A stretch of 64,000 bases of DNA from an uncultured Phocaeicola sp. (GCA_958434805.1 CAUBDX010000006.1:28728-92727), one strand, 5' to 3'. Counted from the stretch's first letter, positions 55,530 to 63,996 are shown. The notes: generated by a model not told the origin, from the sequence alone. Program-made: numbers and translations.

Positions 55530-55586
55530 CTTTTGCGGTATTTGCCAGAATCTTTTTCTACAAAAATTCTGAAATGTCTGCAAAAG
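55530..55586. terminator. Long imperfect hairpin after hisB
   Basis: CTTTTGC (55530-55536) pairs with GCAAAAG (55580-55586), and inside it CAGAATCTTTTT pairs with AAAAATTCTG. The rest of 55469-55752 shows no gene. Confidence 0.5.
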
Positions 55587-55752
55587 GATAAAAAACAAAA
55601 CAACAGAGTTCCAATCAACAAAGCAACAAAATTTCAGCTCACATAATTCAAGTCGGTTTTGCTTCTAAGATTTTAGCTGCGAACTTTAGTCTGCAAGATT
55701 TGGCAGTGTTACCTTTTTTACGTTCCTTTGCCGCAAACTAAATTTCAATAAA

Positions 55753-56160
55753 ATGATAAAACGAAACATATACCATCTTTTAACTGGTATCTTCTTTTCT
55801 TTCCTTGCTTCTGGCTGTGAAAGCGATTTTGACGGAAATATAACTGGCACATATAGCAATCAAACCGATACATCTATTACCACCATCCATGTTCAGGCTA
55901 TAAGCCAAGGATATCGTTTCTCTTGTATCTTTGATGACAACCGGGAAAGCAACTTAGGGGCATCTTACGAATGGAAAGGTACGTTCCAGAATGTACCAGC
56001 CGATAAGGTTTTGGATGCTGACTCACAGGAAATAGGAACGATAGAGTTTTCGGAAGGGGAAGTGACATTTAAGGCGAAGACCAAACGTCCCGGCACTTAC
56101 AAGGCTTATGCAGACGATATGGCAGACATCATGGGACGCAAGGCTAAAGGTAAAAGATGA
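55753..56160 (+). CDS. Small lipoprotein of unknown function
   Basis: 135 residues. The lipobox ASGC at residues 20-23 (FFSFLASGCES) makes it a lipoprotein. The mature part is beta-rich (TTIHVQAISQGYRFSCIFDD, ASYEWKGTFQNV), resembling an eight-stranded barrel or lipocalin-like fold, but no family is recognised. The end is basic (MGRKAKGKR). It stands alone; no signal of control is seen. Confidence 0.7.
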   Translation: MIKRNIYHLLTGIFFSFLASGCESDFDGNITGTYSNQTDTSITTIHVQAISQGYRFSCIFDDNRESNLGASYEWKGTFQNVPADKVLDADSQEIGTIEFSEGEVTFKAKTKRPGTYKAYADDMADIMGRKAKGKR

Positions 56161-56255
56161 CGAGATAACAAGGTGACAAGGCTCTGAAATGTCTGATAAC
56201 TTGTTTAATCTGGAAAGACTTTCTGAAACCTTGTCAACTGAAAACTTGTTCACTC
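56157..56255. repeat. Mirrored intergenic repeat A5 (divergent member)
   Basis: Units GACGAGATAACAAGGTGACAAGG and GAAACCTTGTCAACTG surround a more degraded core (no clear CATTTCAAAG). It lies between the convergent lipoprotein and nitroreductase genes. Confidence 0.6.
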
Positions 56256-56260
56256 ACGAG

Positions 56261-56785
56261 TTAGCGGATTATCCGGTAATAATCGGCTTTACGCGGCTTG
56301 GGTTGTCCGGGCGCATCGGCTGGATAGCCTATAGCCAAAGCCCCTATTCCTATCAGACCAACCGGCAATTCCCATTCATCCATCAACTTCCGACCTTCTT
56401 CTGTGGCAAACATCTCACGTTCGCGGTGTATCCAGCAACTTCCTAATCCAATGGCATGAGCCGCCAACATCATGTTTTCCAATACCAGACTACCGTCTTG
56501 TACCGGATTATTTGCTTTTTCGGGAGCAAATACCAAAATATAGGTGGGCGCATCATAATAAGGATTCGAATTAGTTCCCATTATCTGGGCATTCATTTCT
56601 CCCAACACACGACGCAATACTTCATTTTGAACAGCTACGATGTAAGGAGATTGCATACCGCGCGATGTCGGCGCATAGGTTCCGGCTTCGAGCACGGCAG
56701 TCAGTTCTTCGTCTTTTATCTGCTCCGGCTTAAAAGACCGGCAGCTACGGCGCGTCTTGATTACTTCTAATATTTTATTTTCCAT
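56261..56785 (-). CDS. Nitroreductase-family NAD(P)H oxidoreductase
   Basis: 174 residues, FMN-dependent nitroreductase family. The N-terminal KTRRSCRSFKPEQI binds FMN phosphate, followed by PTSRGMQSPYIVAVQ, GSLVLENMMLAAHAIGLG and the closing GYPADAPGQPKPRKADYY. It could reduce nitro-compounds or quinones in the cytoplasm. The length is typical. It is downstream of ilvC on the same strand across a repeat, so it may be co-transcribed. Confidence 0.92.
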   Translation of the reverse strand: MENKILEVIKTRRSCRSFKPEQIKDEELTAVLEAGTYAPTSRGMQSPYIVAVQNEVLRRVLGEMNAQIMGTNSNPYYDAPTYILVFAPEKANNPVQDGSLVLENMMLAAHAIGLGSCWIHREREMFATEEGRKLMDEWELPVGLIGIGALAIGYPADAPGQPKPRKADYYRIIR

Positions 56786-56802
56786 CTATCTTTGATAAAA
56801 TT

Positions 56803-56936
56803 CAGTTGATGAGGTTTCTTATTTAGTTGACAAGATAACAAGGTAACAAGGCAACAAGGTAACAAGACCTTAAATTCCTTTAGCAAATCAGGTTAAAGCC
56901 TCGTCACCTTGTCAACTGGTCAACTCGTCACCTTTC
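56803..56936. repeat. Mirrored intergenic repeat A6 (ilvC-nitroreductase gap)
   Basis: Left arm: AGTTGACAAGATAACAAGG with further AACAAGG units. Core: CAAATCAGGTTAAAGCCTCG. Right arm: TCACCTTGTCAACTGGTC and CAACTCGTCACC. Confidence 0.8.
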
Positions 56937-56943
56937 TGAAATA

Positions 56944-57987
56944 TTAATTATTTTCCGGACGGAGCTGGCGTACGGTTACAGCCGTCTGCCACATTTCACT
57001 CTCACGCAAAGCCTTTAATTCTTCATTCAGCTTTTCACGGTAATCCGGCTGTGAGTTACTGTCAATCGAAATTTGAGCCTCATTACCCGATTTAACACTT
57101 TCATATAGTTTCTGAACCACCGGCTTGATGGCATCGTGGAACGGAGTCATCCAGTCGAGTGCACCACGCTGTGCCGTAGTTGAACAGTTAGCATACATCC
57201 AGTCCATTCCATTCTTAGCGAACAATGGCATCAATGACTGAGTCAGTTCTTCAACCGTTTCATTGAATGCTTCCGACGGAGTGTGTCCATTTTCACGCAA
57301 CACTTCATACTGAGCCAACAGCAATCCCTGGATAGCCCCCATCAACGAACCGCGTTCACCGGTCAAATCGGAAGTAGCTTCACGCTGGAAGGTAGTTTCA
57401 AACAAATAGCCTGAACCGATACCGATACCCAAAGCGATGGTACGTTCATAAGCTTTTCCGGTTACATCCTGATAAATAGCATACGATGAATTCAAGCCAC
57501 GACCTTCAAGGAACATGGTACGCAAAGAAGTACCCGATCCTTTAGGAGCTACCATAATCACGTCAATATCTGCAGGAGGAACTACACCTGTACGATCGTT
57601 CCAAGTAATAGCAAATCCGTGTGAGAAATATAATGCTTTACCTGCGGTAAGATAAGGTTTCAAGGTAGGCCATACTGACATTACAGCTGCATCTGAAAGC
57701 AAGCACATAATTATGGTACCGCGCTGGCAAGCTTCTTCAATGCTGAACAAGGTTTCTCCGGGAACCCATCCGTCGGCTACTGCCTTTTCGTAAGTTTTTC
57801 CCTGACGCTGTCCTACAATCACATTGAATCCGTTATCACGCAAGTTCAATGACTGACCGGGACCTTGTACTCCATATCCGATTACTGCTATTGTTTCGTT
57901 TTTCAAAACTTCACGCGCTTTTTCCAAAGAAAATTCTTCGCGGGTTACTACATTTTCGATAACACCGCCAAAATTCAACTGTGCCAT
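56944..57987 (-). CDS. ilvC: Ketol-acid reductoisomerase
   Basis: 347 residues. The N-domain has the Rossmann motif TIAVIGYGVQGPGQSLNLRD, and the C-domain helices hold the Mg ligands in LFETTFQREATSDLTGERGS and later. It converts acetolactate or acetohydroxybutyrate to dihydroxy acids with NADPH, the second step of Ile/Val synthesis. It is the last pathway gene of the ilvD-B-N-thioesterase-C cluster, separated from its neighbour by a composite repeat. Confidence 0.97.
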   Translation of the reverse strand: MAQLNFGGVIENVVTREEFSLEKAREVLKNETIAVIGYGVQGPGQSLNLRDNGFNVIVGQRQGKTYEKAVADGWVPGETLFSIEEACQRGTIIMCLLSDAAVMSVWPTLKPYLTAGKALYFSHGFAITWNDRTGVVPPADIDVIMVAPKGSGTSLRTMFLEGRGLNSSYAIYQDVTGKAYERTIALGIGIGSGYLFETTFQREATSDLTGERGSLMGAIQGLLLAQYEVLRENGHTPSEAFNETVEELTQSLMPLFAKNGMDWMYANCSTTAQRGALDWMTPFHDAIKPVVQKLYESVKSGNEAQISIDSNSQPDYREKLNEELKALRESEMWQTAVTVRQLRPENN

Positions 57988-57988
57988 T

Positions 57989-58061
57989 TGTTTAAGTTTT
58001 TTAGTTTATTAGTTCTTTAGTTTATCAGTTTTTAAGTTTGTAAGTTTATAAGTTTGTGAGT
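57989..58061. repeat. Family B repeat before ilvC
   Basis: Units AGTTTTTTAGTTTATTAG and AGTTTGTAAGTTTATAAGTT run up to repeat A7. It lies directly upstream of the ilvC start. Confidence 0.7.
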
Positions 58062-58069
58062 TTTCTATC

Positions 58070-58162
58070 TGTTGACGAAGCTTTAAGAAGTTTTTCTATA
58101 TGCCGACAAGCAAGCGAGCATTTCAGAGCTTCGTTACTTGTCAACTCGTCCTCTGTCAACTT
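58070..58162. repeat. Mirrored intergenic repeat A7
   Basis: Left: GTTGACGAAGCTTTAAGAAG. Core: GAGCATTTCAGAGCTTCG. Right: ACTTGTCAACTCGTC and TGTCAACTT. The words TGC-CGACAAGCAAGCGAGC before the core are shared with A8. Confidence 0.8.
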
Positions 58163-58183
58163 AAGAGAAAGCTTCGTCCCTTC

Positions 58184-58930
58184 CTACATAAATTCCACTT
58201 TACTGCGAACCACTACCTCCGTATCATTTTTTATCACTTCGATGTTATACTCATTTTCTCCTACCTGCTGGCGGCAGAATGTCAGTTTATCACCGTAATA
58301 GCTTTCGGCTACATAAGCCATCTCAAAGCGCCGGATTCTTTGTTCGCGAAAGGTCTCCATCGGGAATAAATCAAGAATGTGCTCAATATATTTTATACTG
58401 TTTACATGCCCGTTAATGTCAATGTCGCTGTATTTTGCCACATAATCGCCTTCTGCCTTCCGCTCTGTGAGCTTAATCCGCCCGGGTTTTTCGACCGGAC
58501 ATTCTTTCTCCGTACAGACGTAATCAGTAATGGTGCCTCCATGAAGCGTCAGCAAATCGGCAGGCTTACGGTCTTCCATACTTATCATCGCCCATACGGA
58601 ACGGGCATAACCGATTGCTTTTCCATCGGCATTCAGGATTGCAAAATTACGGTCGGTGAACAATCGGTACACATTTTCCACCCATGTTTCTATACTGAAC
58701 TTTTCATAAGCACGGGGCATATCGTATAACTCTATTGCGAGACGAGACAAAACCCAAGTGTAATGGTTTTCATTCAGCGTTGCAATACCAAAACCGCGCT
58801 CTTCTGCATGAAATCCTGCACAGTTTAACAGGTGATTGCCCAATACGCCCATAGTCAGACGTTCGGTAAAATCTACATGAAAAGGTTCGGCTACAAACGA
58901 ATAAGTTCCAACTTTATTGTTTTCCATCAT
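58184..58930 (-). CDS. Acyl-ACP thioesterase (fat-type, double hot-dog)
   Basis: 248 residues in two hot-dog halves. The first has TYSFVAEPFHVDFTERLTMG; the second has YSDIDINGHVNSIKYIEH, where the Asp-Asn-His triad of acyl-ACP thioesterases is visible. It should free fatty acids from acyl-ACP in the cytoplasm. It lies between ilvN and ilvC, inside the branched-chain amino acid cluster. Since the branched keto acids are primers for branched fatty acids, this may join the two pathways; that link is inference. Confidence 0.9.
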   Translation of the reverse strand: MMENNKVGTYSFVAEPFHVDFTERLTMGVLGNHLLNCAGFHAEERGFGIATLNENHYTWVLSRLAIELYDMPRAYEKFSIETWVENVYRLFTDRNFAILNADGKAIGYARSVWAMISMEDRKPADLLTLHGGTITDYVCTEKECPVEKPGRIKLTERKAEGDYVAKYSDIDINGHVNSIKYIEHILDLFPMETFREQRIRRFEMAYVAESYYGDKLTFCRQQVGENEYNIEVIKNDTEVVVRSKVEFM

Positions 58931-58937
58931 GTGAGGT

Positions 58938-58980
58938 ATGTTTTTTAGTTCTTAAGTTATTGAGTTTTTAAGTTCTTTAG
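58938..58980. repeat. Family B repeat before the thioesterase
   Basis: TTTTTTAGTTCTTAAGTTATTGAGTTTTTAAGTTC runs directly into repeat A8, giving the same B-then-A order as at 57989-58162. Confidence 0.65.
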
Positions 58981-59103
58981 TCGACGAGGCTTCAGGTAAT
59001 AAGTTGACAAGGCTTTAGAGTGTTTTCTGTATGTTTGCAAGCAAACGGGCATTTCAGAACCTCGTCCACTTGTCAACTTGTCCACTTGTTAACTTGTCAA
59101 CTA
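58980..59103. repeat. Mirrored intergenic repeat A8 (ilvN-thioesterase gap)
   Basis: Left arm: GTCGACGAGGC and AAGTTGACAAGGC. Core: GGGCATTTCAGAACCTCG. Right arm: CCACTTGTCAACTTGTCC, then TTAACTTGTCAACT. Confidence 0.8.
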
Positions 59104-59114
59104 GAAAGCAAAAC

Positions 59115-59672
59115 TTACGAAGCCTTCGAATGTTCATAACGTTCCTCACGATGGGCCAGATACTCATTTACCCGTTCAAAACAACTGGTAGATACAGCCA
59201 CACGCCCGGAGCGCACAAACTGCAATACACATTTCAGCGATTTCAAATCTTGATAAAGTGAGGTAATGTCATCACTCATTCCCGTCAGTTCCACGATAGA
59301 GAAAGTAGGATTTACCTCAACGATATGAGCGCTGTAACGGCGAATTACTTTCGAGGCCTCAGGGTTTGACTGAAACTCAGGCGTGGAAACCTTATACATG
59401 GCTACCTCACGCTGGAATATTTCATCATCAGTAAAATAATGTGCCTGAATAACATCGAGCTTTTTCTCAATCTGCTTCACCACTTTCTCTATGATATCAC
59501 GAGTAGTCCAGCATGTGATGGTATATTTATGTACTCCCTTGATTGAGGAAGCCGATACATTCAAACTTTCAATATTAATCTGCCGGCGGGTGAAAACAGC
59601 GGTTACCTGATTGAGAATACCTGCCAGGTTTTCAGAATGAACGATGATTGTATATAACGTCTTATTTTCCAT
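59115..59672 (-). CDS. ilvN: Acetolactate synthase small (regulatory) subunit
   Basis: 185 residues. The N-terminal ACT domain (TIIVHSENLAGILNQVTAVF, RQINIESLNVS) senses valine, and the C-terminal extension (FSIVELTGMSDDITSLYQDL) matches IlvH/IlvN. It activates and gives feedback control to the catalytic subunit encoded 9 bp upstream. Length is slightly above the short forms. Confidence 0.95.
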   Translation of the reverse strand: MENKTLYTIIVHSENLAGILNQVTAVFTRRQINIESLNVSASSIKGVHKYTITCWTTRDIIEKVVKQIEKKLDVIQAHYFTDDEIFQREVAMYKVSTPEFQSNPEASKVIRRYSAHIVEVNPTFSIVELTGMSDDITSLYQDLKSLKCVLQFVRSGRVAVSTSCFERVNEYLAHREERYEHSKAS

Positions 59673-59681
59673 AATCTTTCC

Positions 59682-61382
59682 TCAACATTCCATTAGCATA
59701 TAGTTAACCGAGCTTCCCGGAGGAGTCATCGGCAATACATTTCCTTCTTCAATTACGCAAGCCTCCAGCAAGAACGGACCATCTGTTTCCAACATCTCCC
59801 GGATGGCTTCCTCCAAATCTTTACGCTCAACTACCCGGCGCGACGGAATCGCATAGGCGGAAGCAATCTGCATATAATCAGGATTCATCATCGGAGTAAA
59901 TGAGTAGCGGTGATTGAAAAACATCGCCTGCCACTGGCGTACATTTCCCAGATAATTATTATTCAACAGAATAATTTTCACCGAAGCTTTCTGTTCCATT
60001 ATGGTTCCTAACTCCTGCATGGTCATCTGAAGTCCGCCATCACCCATGAATGCGCAGACGGTACGGTCCGGACAACCGAATGTGGCTCCGATAGCAGCCG
60101 GAAGGCCAAAGCCCATGGTTCCCATTCCGCCGGAGGTTACCACACTGCGTTCTTTAGTGTATTTAAAATAACGGCAAGCCATCATCTGATTTTGCCCTAC
60201 ATCGGTCACCAGTATGGCTTCGTGATGAGTTGCTTCACTTACGGCACGCACTACTTCACCCATATTCAGCGGTCCCTCTTGGGGATAGACTTCCTTTTCT
60301 ATTACTTCAGTATATTCTTTTTGTTCATACGGCTTGAAACTTTCCACCCACTCTGTGTGAGTTTGCTTCTGAATCAGTTCGGCGAGCAATGCCAAGGTAC
60401 GTTTACAGTTTCCTAAAACCGGCACATCTACAGCTACATTCTTTCCTATTTCAGAAGGGTCAATATCTAAATGGATAATTTTAGCTTGCTTGGCATAGGT
60501 TTCCAACTTTCCGGTCACGCGGTCATCAAAACGCATTCCCACAGCAATCAATACATCGCATTCATTCGTTTTGACATTCGGCCCTAAGTTTCCATGCATT
60601 CCAAGCATTCCTTTATTCAGGTAATGATCAGTAGGCAATGCCGAAAGCCCCAACAAGGTACACCCGCAAGGGATATCTGCCTTTTCTACAAAATCTTTCA
60701 GTTCTTGCTGCGCATTTCCCAGCTCTACTCCCTGTCCTACTAACACCAAAGGCTTCTTTGAATCATTTATCAAAGCTACTGCCTCTGCCAGTGCTTTCGG
60801 GTCGGTTTCCGGGTCGGGGTCATAGCTACGGATAAAATCTACATCGACCGGTTCAAACTCTGTCATCTCCAATTGTGCATTTTTAGCAAAGTCAAGGACA
60901 ACCGGTCCCGGACGTCCGCTACGGGCAATATAAAAAGCACGCGATACTGCCCATGCCACATCTTCTGCTTTCCGAATCTGATAGCTCCATTTCGAAATAG
61001 GTTGGGTAATACCTACCAAATCGACTTCCTGAAAGGCATCTGTTCCTAAAAGCCCGGCTCCTACCTGACCGGCTATCACCACCAAAGGAGTACTGTCGAT
61101 CATGGCATCCGCAATGCCGGTAATGGTATTTGTGGCACCCGGTCCGCTGGTAACCAAGCATACTCCCACTTTACCCGAAACGCGGGCGAATCCCTGAGCT
61201 GCATGTGCTGCCCCTTGCTCGTGACGGACCAAGATATGATTCAGTTTCTCTCGATGGTCGTACAGCGCATCGAATACAGGCATGATGGCTCCTCCCGGAT
61301 AACCGAAGATGGTTTTTACACCTTGGTATTCAAGTGAGCGCATCAACGCTTCCGAACCTGTTATTTTTTCTTTTGGTATCAT
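59682..61382 (-). CDS. ilvB: Acetolactate synthase large (catalytic) subunit
   Basis: 566 residues of the ThDP family. The catalytic Glu is in ILVRHEQGAAHAAQG, the FAD/PYR region follows (LVTSGPGATNTITGIADA), and the cofactor motif is FMGDGGLQMTMQELG to ILLNNNYLGNVRQWQ. It joins two pyruvates, or pyruvate and oxobutyrate, at the first common step of branched-chain synthesis. It is followed by ilvN at 9 bp and preceded by ilvD across a family B repeat. Confidence 0.97.
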   Translation of the reverse strand: MIPKEKITGSEALMRSLEYQGVKTIFGYPGGAIMPVFDALYDHREKLNHILVRHEQGAAHAAQGFARVSGKVGVCLVTSGPGATNTITGIADAMIDSTPLVVIAGQVGAGLLGTDAFQEVDLVGITQPISKWSYQIRKAEDVAWAVSRAFYIARSGRPGPVVLDFAKNAQLEMTEFEPVDVDFIRSYDPDPETDPKALAEAVALINDSKKPLVLVGQGVELGNAQQELKDFVEKADIPCGCTLLGLSALPTDHYLNKGMLGMHGNLGPNVKTNECDVLIAVGMRFDDRVTGKLETYAKQAKIIHLDIDPSEIGKNVAVDVPVLGNCKRTLALLAELIQKQTHTEWVESFKPYEQKEYTEVIEKEVYPQEGPLNMGEVVRAVSEATHHEAILVTDVGQNQMMACRYFKYTKERSVVTSGGMGTMGFGLPAAIGATFGCPDRTVCAFMGDGGLQMTMQELGTIMEQKASVKIILLNNNYLGNVRQWQAMFFNHRYSFTPMMNPDYMQIASAYAIPSRRVVERKDLEEAIREMLETDGPFLLEACVIEEGNVLPMTPPGSSVNYMLMEC

Positions 61383-61384
61383 AT

Positions 61385-61438
61385 TTCTTAAGTTTTTGAG
61401 TTCTTAAGTTTTTGAGTCCTTACAAACTCAAAAACTGA
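61385..61438. repeat. Family B repeat with self-complementary end (ilvD-ilvB gap)
   Basis: TTAAGTTTTTGAGTTCTTAA and AAGTTTTTGAGTCCTTAC are followed by ACAAACTCAAAAACT, the reverse of the unit, so a hairpin can form between ilvD and ilvB. Confidence 0.65.
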
Positions 61439-61443
61439 TAAAA

Positions 61444-63243
61444 TCAAATCATTCTTACCCCTCCCTTATCAGCCGAACTTACCATATTGGCATATGCCCG
61501 TAATGCTTTTGAAACCTCACGGTGACGAGTCATCGGTGTCATCGGCCGGGAGGCCAAGTCCTCATCGCTCAGTTTTACATTAATACGCCGGTTGGGAATA
61601 TCTATTTCAATTATATCTCCATCCATTATCTTACCGATATTTCCTCCTGCAGCGGCTTCGGGAGAGATGTGACCGATACTGAGTCCCGAAGTTCCCCCGC
61701 TGAAACGGCCGTCGGTTATCAACGCACACTCTTTACCTAAATGCTTTGATTTGATATACGAAGTGGGATATAGCATTTCCTGCATACCCGGTCCTCCTTT
61801 CGGACCTTCATGGGTAATGACTACTACATCTCCGCTCACTACCTTCCCGCTCAGTATCCCCTCACACGCTGCTTCCTGTGAGTCGAACACCTTAGCCGGA
61901 CCGGAGAATTTCCAAATGCTTTCATCCACACCTGCTGTTTTTACCACACAGCCATCTTGTGCAATGTTTCCTTTCAAAACAGCCAGTCCGCCGTCTTTGC
62001 TGTATGCATGTTCTAAATCGCGGATACATCCCGCAGTGCGGTCCGTATCAAGTGCATCGTATACCGCATCTTGTGAACCTAACTGAATATTGAACTTCCC
62101 TCCCGGGGCACTGGTATAAATTCGTAAAGCTTCTGCATCAGGAGCCGATGTAGCAACCGCATATTTCTGAATGGCTTCTGCCAATGTCATTCCGTCAACC
62201 CGATGTACCGAAGTATCGAGCAGCCCTCCTTTTGCCAGTTCTCCCAAAATATTCAGAATGCCTCCGGCACGGTTTACATCTTGTATATGATATTTCTGTG
62301 TATTGGGAGCCACTTTACACAGACAGGGAACCCGGCGTGAAAGCATGTCGATATCATCCATTTTAAAATCAACCTCTGCCTCATGAGCAACAGCCAATAA
62401 ATGGAGTACGGTATTGGTAGAACCGCCCATGGCAATGTCTAAAGTCATGGCATTCAAGAAAGCCTGACGGGTAGCGATGCTTCTCGGCAATACACTGTCA
62501 TCGCCTTCTTCATAATATTTATAGGCATTGTTTACTATCAGCGCAGCAGCATCCTTGAAAAGCCGGCGACGGTTTACATGGGTAGCTACAATGGTTCCAT
62601 TACCGGGAAGAGCCAAGCCAATGGCTTCATTCAAGCAGTTCATCGAATTTGCGGTAAACATTCCCGAACAACTTCCGCATCCCGGACAGGCATGACGCTC
62701 TATTTCATCTACTTCCGCATCGCTGACGGTAGGATCGGCCGACTTAATCATGGCATCAATCAGGTCAAGATGTTGGCCTCTCCACTCACCTGCTTCCATC
62801 GGACCGCCCGATACAAAAACAGTCGGGATATTCAAGCGCATGGCTGCCATCAGCATCCCCGGAGTAATCTTATCGCAGTTTGAAATGCAAATCATGGCAT
62901 CCGCCTTATGCGCATTCACCATATATTCCACACTGTCGGCAATGATGTCACGTGAAGGTAAAGAATATAACATTCCGTCATGCCCCATGGCAATACCGTC
63001 GTCTATGGCTATCGTATTAAACTCTGCAGCAAAACATCCCAGTTTCTCTATTTCCGATTTTACCTGCTGACCGATTTCATGCAGATGCGTATGTCCGGGA
63101 ACGAATTGGGTAAAAGAGTTTACAATAGCAATGATAGGTTTTCCCATCATCTCTTTCTTCATTCCATTGGCTACCCACAGGGCTCTTGCTCCTGCCATAC
63201 GGCGGCCCACCGTACTCATTGAACTGCGCAATTGATGTTTCAT
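61444..63243 (-). CDS. ilvD: Dihydroxy-acid dehydratase
   Basis: 599 residues. Fe-S ligands are seen as [15 protein letters not shown] and [20 protein letters not shown], and the C-terminal Ser region as [17 protein letters not shown]. It dehydrates dihydroxy acids to the keto acids of Val and Ile. It is the first structural gene of the ilv cluster. Its start lies 23 bp after the terminator-like hairpin of the leader, so expression is probably set by attenuation. Confidence 0.97.
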   Translation of the reverse strand: MKHQLRSSMSTVGRRMAGARALWVANGMKKEMMGKPIIAIVNSFTQFVPGHTHLHEIGQQVKSEIEKLGCFAAEFNTIAIDDGIAMGHDGMLYSLPSRDIIADSVEYMVNAHKADAMICISNCDKITPGMLMAAMRLNIPTVFVSGGPMEAGEWRGQHLDLIDAMIKSADPTVSDAEVDEIERHACPGCGSCSGMFTANSMNCLNEAIGLALPGNGTIVATHVNRRRLFKDAAALIVNNAYKYYEEGDDSVLPRSIATRQAFLNAMTLDIAMGGSTNTVLHLLAVAHEAEVDFKMDDIDMLSRRVPCLCKVAPNTQKYHIQDVNRAGGILNILGELAKGGLLDTSVHRVDGMTLAEAIQKYAVATSAPDAEALRIYTSAPGGKFNIQLGSQDAVYDALDTDRTAGCIRDLEHAYSKDGGLAVLKGNIAQDGCVVKTAGVDESIWKFSGPAKVFDSQEAACEGILSGKVVSGDVVVITHEGPKGGPGMQEMLYPTSYIKSKHLGKECALITDGRFSGGTSGLSIGHISPEAAAGGNIGKIMDGDIIEIDIPNRRINVKLSDEDLASRPMTPMTRHREVSKALRAYANMVSSADKGGVRMI

Positions 63244-63266
63244 CTTTCTGTCTCCCTATTTCTTAA

Positions 63267-63302
63267 TTAAAAAGCCCTTCTCATCATCTGTGAGAAAGGC
63301 TT
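63267..63302 (-). terminator. Attenuator-type terminator between the leader peptide and ilvD
   Basis: On the minus strand AAGCCTTTCTC (63302-63292) pairs with GAGAAGGGCTT (63282-63272) through 11 pairs including one G-U, followed by TTTAATTAA (63271-63263). It lies after the leader peptide stop and before ilvD. Confidence 0.8.
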
Positions 63303-63341
63303 CAACATATACCATTTATTCTTTGATTACATGCACGAACC

Positions 63342-63416
63342 TTACTCACCTCTTGGCGATACGACCACGACGCGAATAATATACAGGACTGCCAAACGAT
63401 TCATAAATCTATTCAT
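63342..63416 (-). CDS. ilv leader peptide, 24 codons
   Basis: ATG 63416 opens a 24-codon ORF ending at TAA 63342-63344. After MNRFMNRLA comes VLYIIRVVVVS, so 8 of 11 consecutive residues are Val, Leu or Ile, the three products of the operon it precedes. It ends SPRGE. The layout is promoter, peptide, terminator, ilvD. The segments just before the ATG (TTTGATTAC) and just after the stop (GTAATCAAA, 63330-63322) are complementary and could form a stem enclosing the peptide. It is too short to be found by ordinary gene callers. Confidence 0.75.
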   Translation of the reverse strand: MNRFMNRLAVLYIIRVVVVSPRGE

Positions 63417-63461
63417 TGTAATCAAAAGTTTATATTCTTGTTTATTTCTGTTTCACAAGTG

Positions 63462-63492
63462 CAAAGGTAAAGGGTTTTTTGTAACAAACAAA
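63462..63492 (-). promoter_or_regulatory. Promoter of the ilv operon
   Basis: The minus strand has TTTG (63492-63489), 19 bp, then TACCTTTG (63469-63462): both elements of the Bacteroides primary promoter with the right spacing. Transcription would start near 63455, about 39 bp before the leader ATG. Confidence 0.8.
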
Positions 63493-63643
63493 TAAATTGA
63501 TAGTTTTTTTTCTTTTTAATTATTATCCGTAAATCCACATTTGATTTTTATTGTCAGTTTATCACGGAATAAACATCAGGGACCAGACACCAGAGAGTAA
63601 GCACCAGACTCCAGAGACGAGACCTTATACTTGAGGCGACAAA

Positions 63644-63755
63644 AGCTTTGCCGTTACTAACGACCGAGCTTTGCCATTACTAACGACCGAGCCTTGCCAT
63701 TACTAACGACCGAGCCTTGCCGTTACTAACGACCGGACTCTGACATTACCAAGAA
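63644..63755. repeat. Tandem 23-bp repeat, four to five copies
   Basis: The unit GCCATTACTAACGACCGAGC-CTT occurs in near-perfect tandem from about 63652 (variants with CCGTTACTAACGACCG), ending in degraded ATTACCAAGAACC. There are no spacers between copies, so it is not a CRISPR array. The GTTACTAACGACC word is shared with 47691 and 31344. The whole 63493-63885 stretch has no gene. Confidence 0.8.
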
Positions 63756-63885
63756 CCACGCCCGACTGCCAGCCCGTATTAACTTATCATTCATTAAAGG
63801 AGAAGCGAAAGAAAGCCTACAAGGCACTCGCAAACCAATCCGTTGGCAAAAAAAGAAAAGGGAAAAGAGAAGATGATATAACAAA

Positions 63886-63919
63886 AAAAGTGTTTCAAGC
63901 CTAAGCTAAAAACACTTTT
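63886..63919 (-). terminator. Terminator after the tRNA
   Basis: AAAAGTGTTT (63886-63895) pairs with AAACACTTTT (63910-63919). On the minus strand, the direction of the tRNA, the stem is followed by TTTGTTATATC. Confidence 0.7.
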
Positions 63920-63922
63920 AAG

Positions 63923-63996
63923 TGACCGCGACAGGATTCAAACCTGTAACCGGCTGATCCGTAGTCAGCTACTCTATTCAGTTGAGCTACGCGGCC
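63923..63996 (-). tRNA. tRNA-Arg(ACG)
   Basis: The cloverleaf folds completely on the minus strand: acceptor GGCCGCG with CGCGGTC, D-arm GCTC...GAGT, anticodon stem GCTGA/TCAGC around loop CTACGGA (anticodon ACG, read with inosine for CGN), T-arm ACAGG-TTTGAAT-CCTGT. The discriminator is A and no CCA is encoded. 74 nt. Confidence 0.95.

Noticed and set aside
50680..59103. Family A repeats as CRISPR or rho-independent terminators
   Set aside because: The units are degenerate and contiguous, with no unique spacers, and several lie within operons whose downstream genes must be expressed; no U-run follows.
63644..63755. Possible CRISPR array
   Set aside because: The 23-bp units abut without spacers, and no cas genes are in the window.
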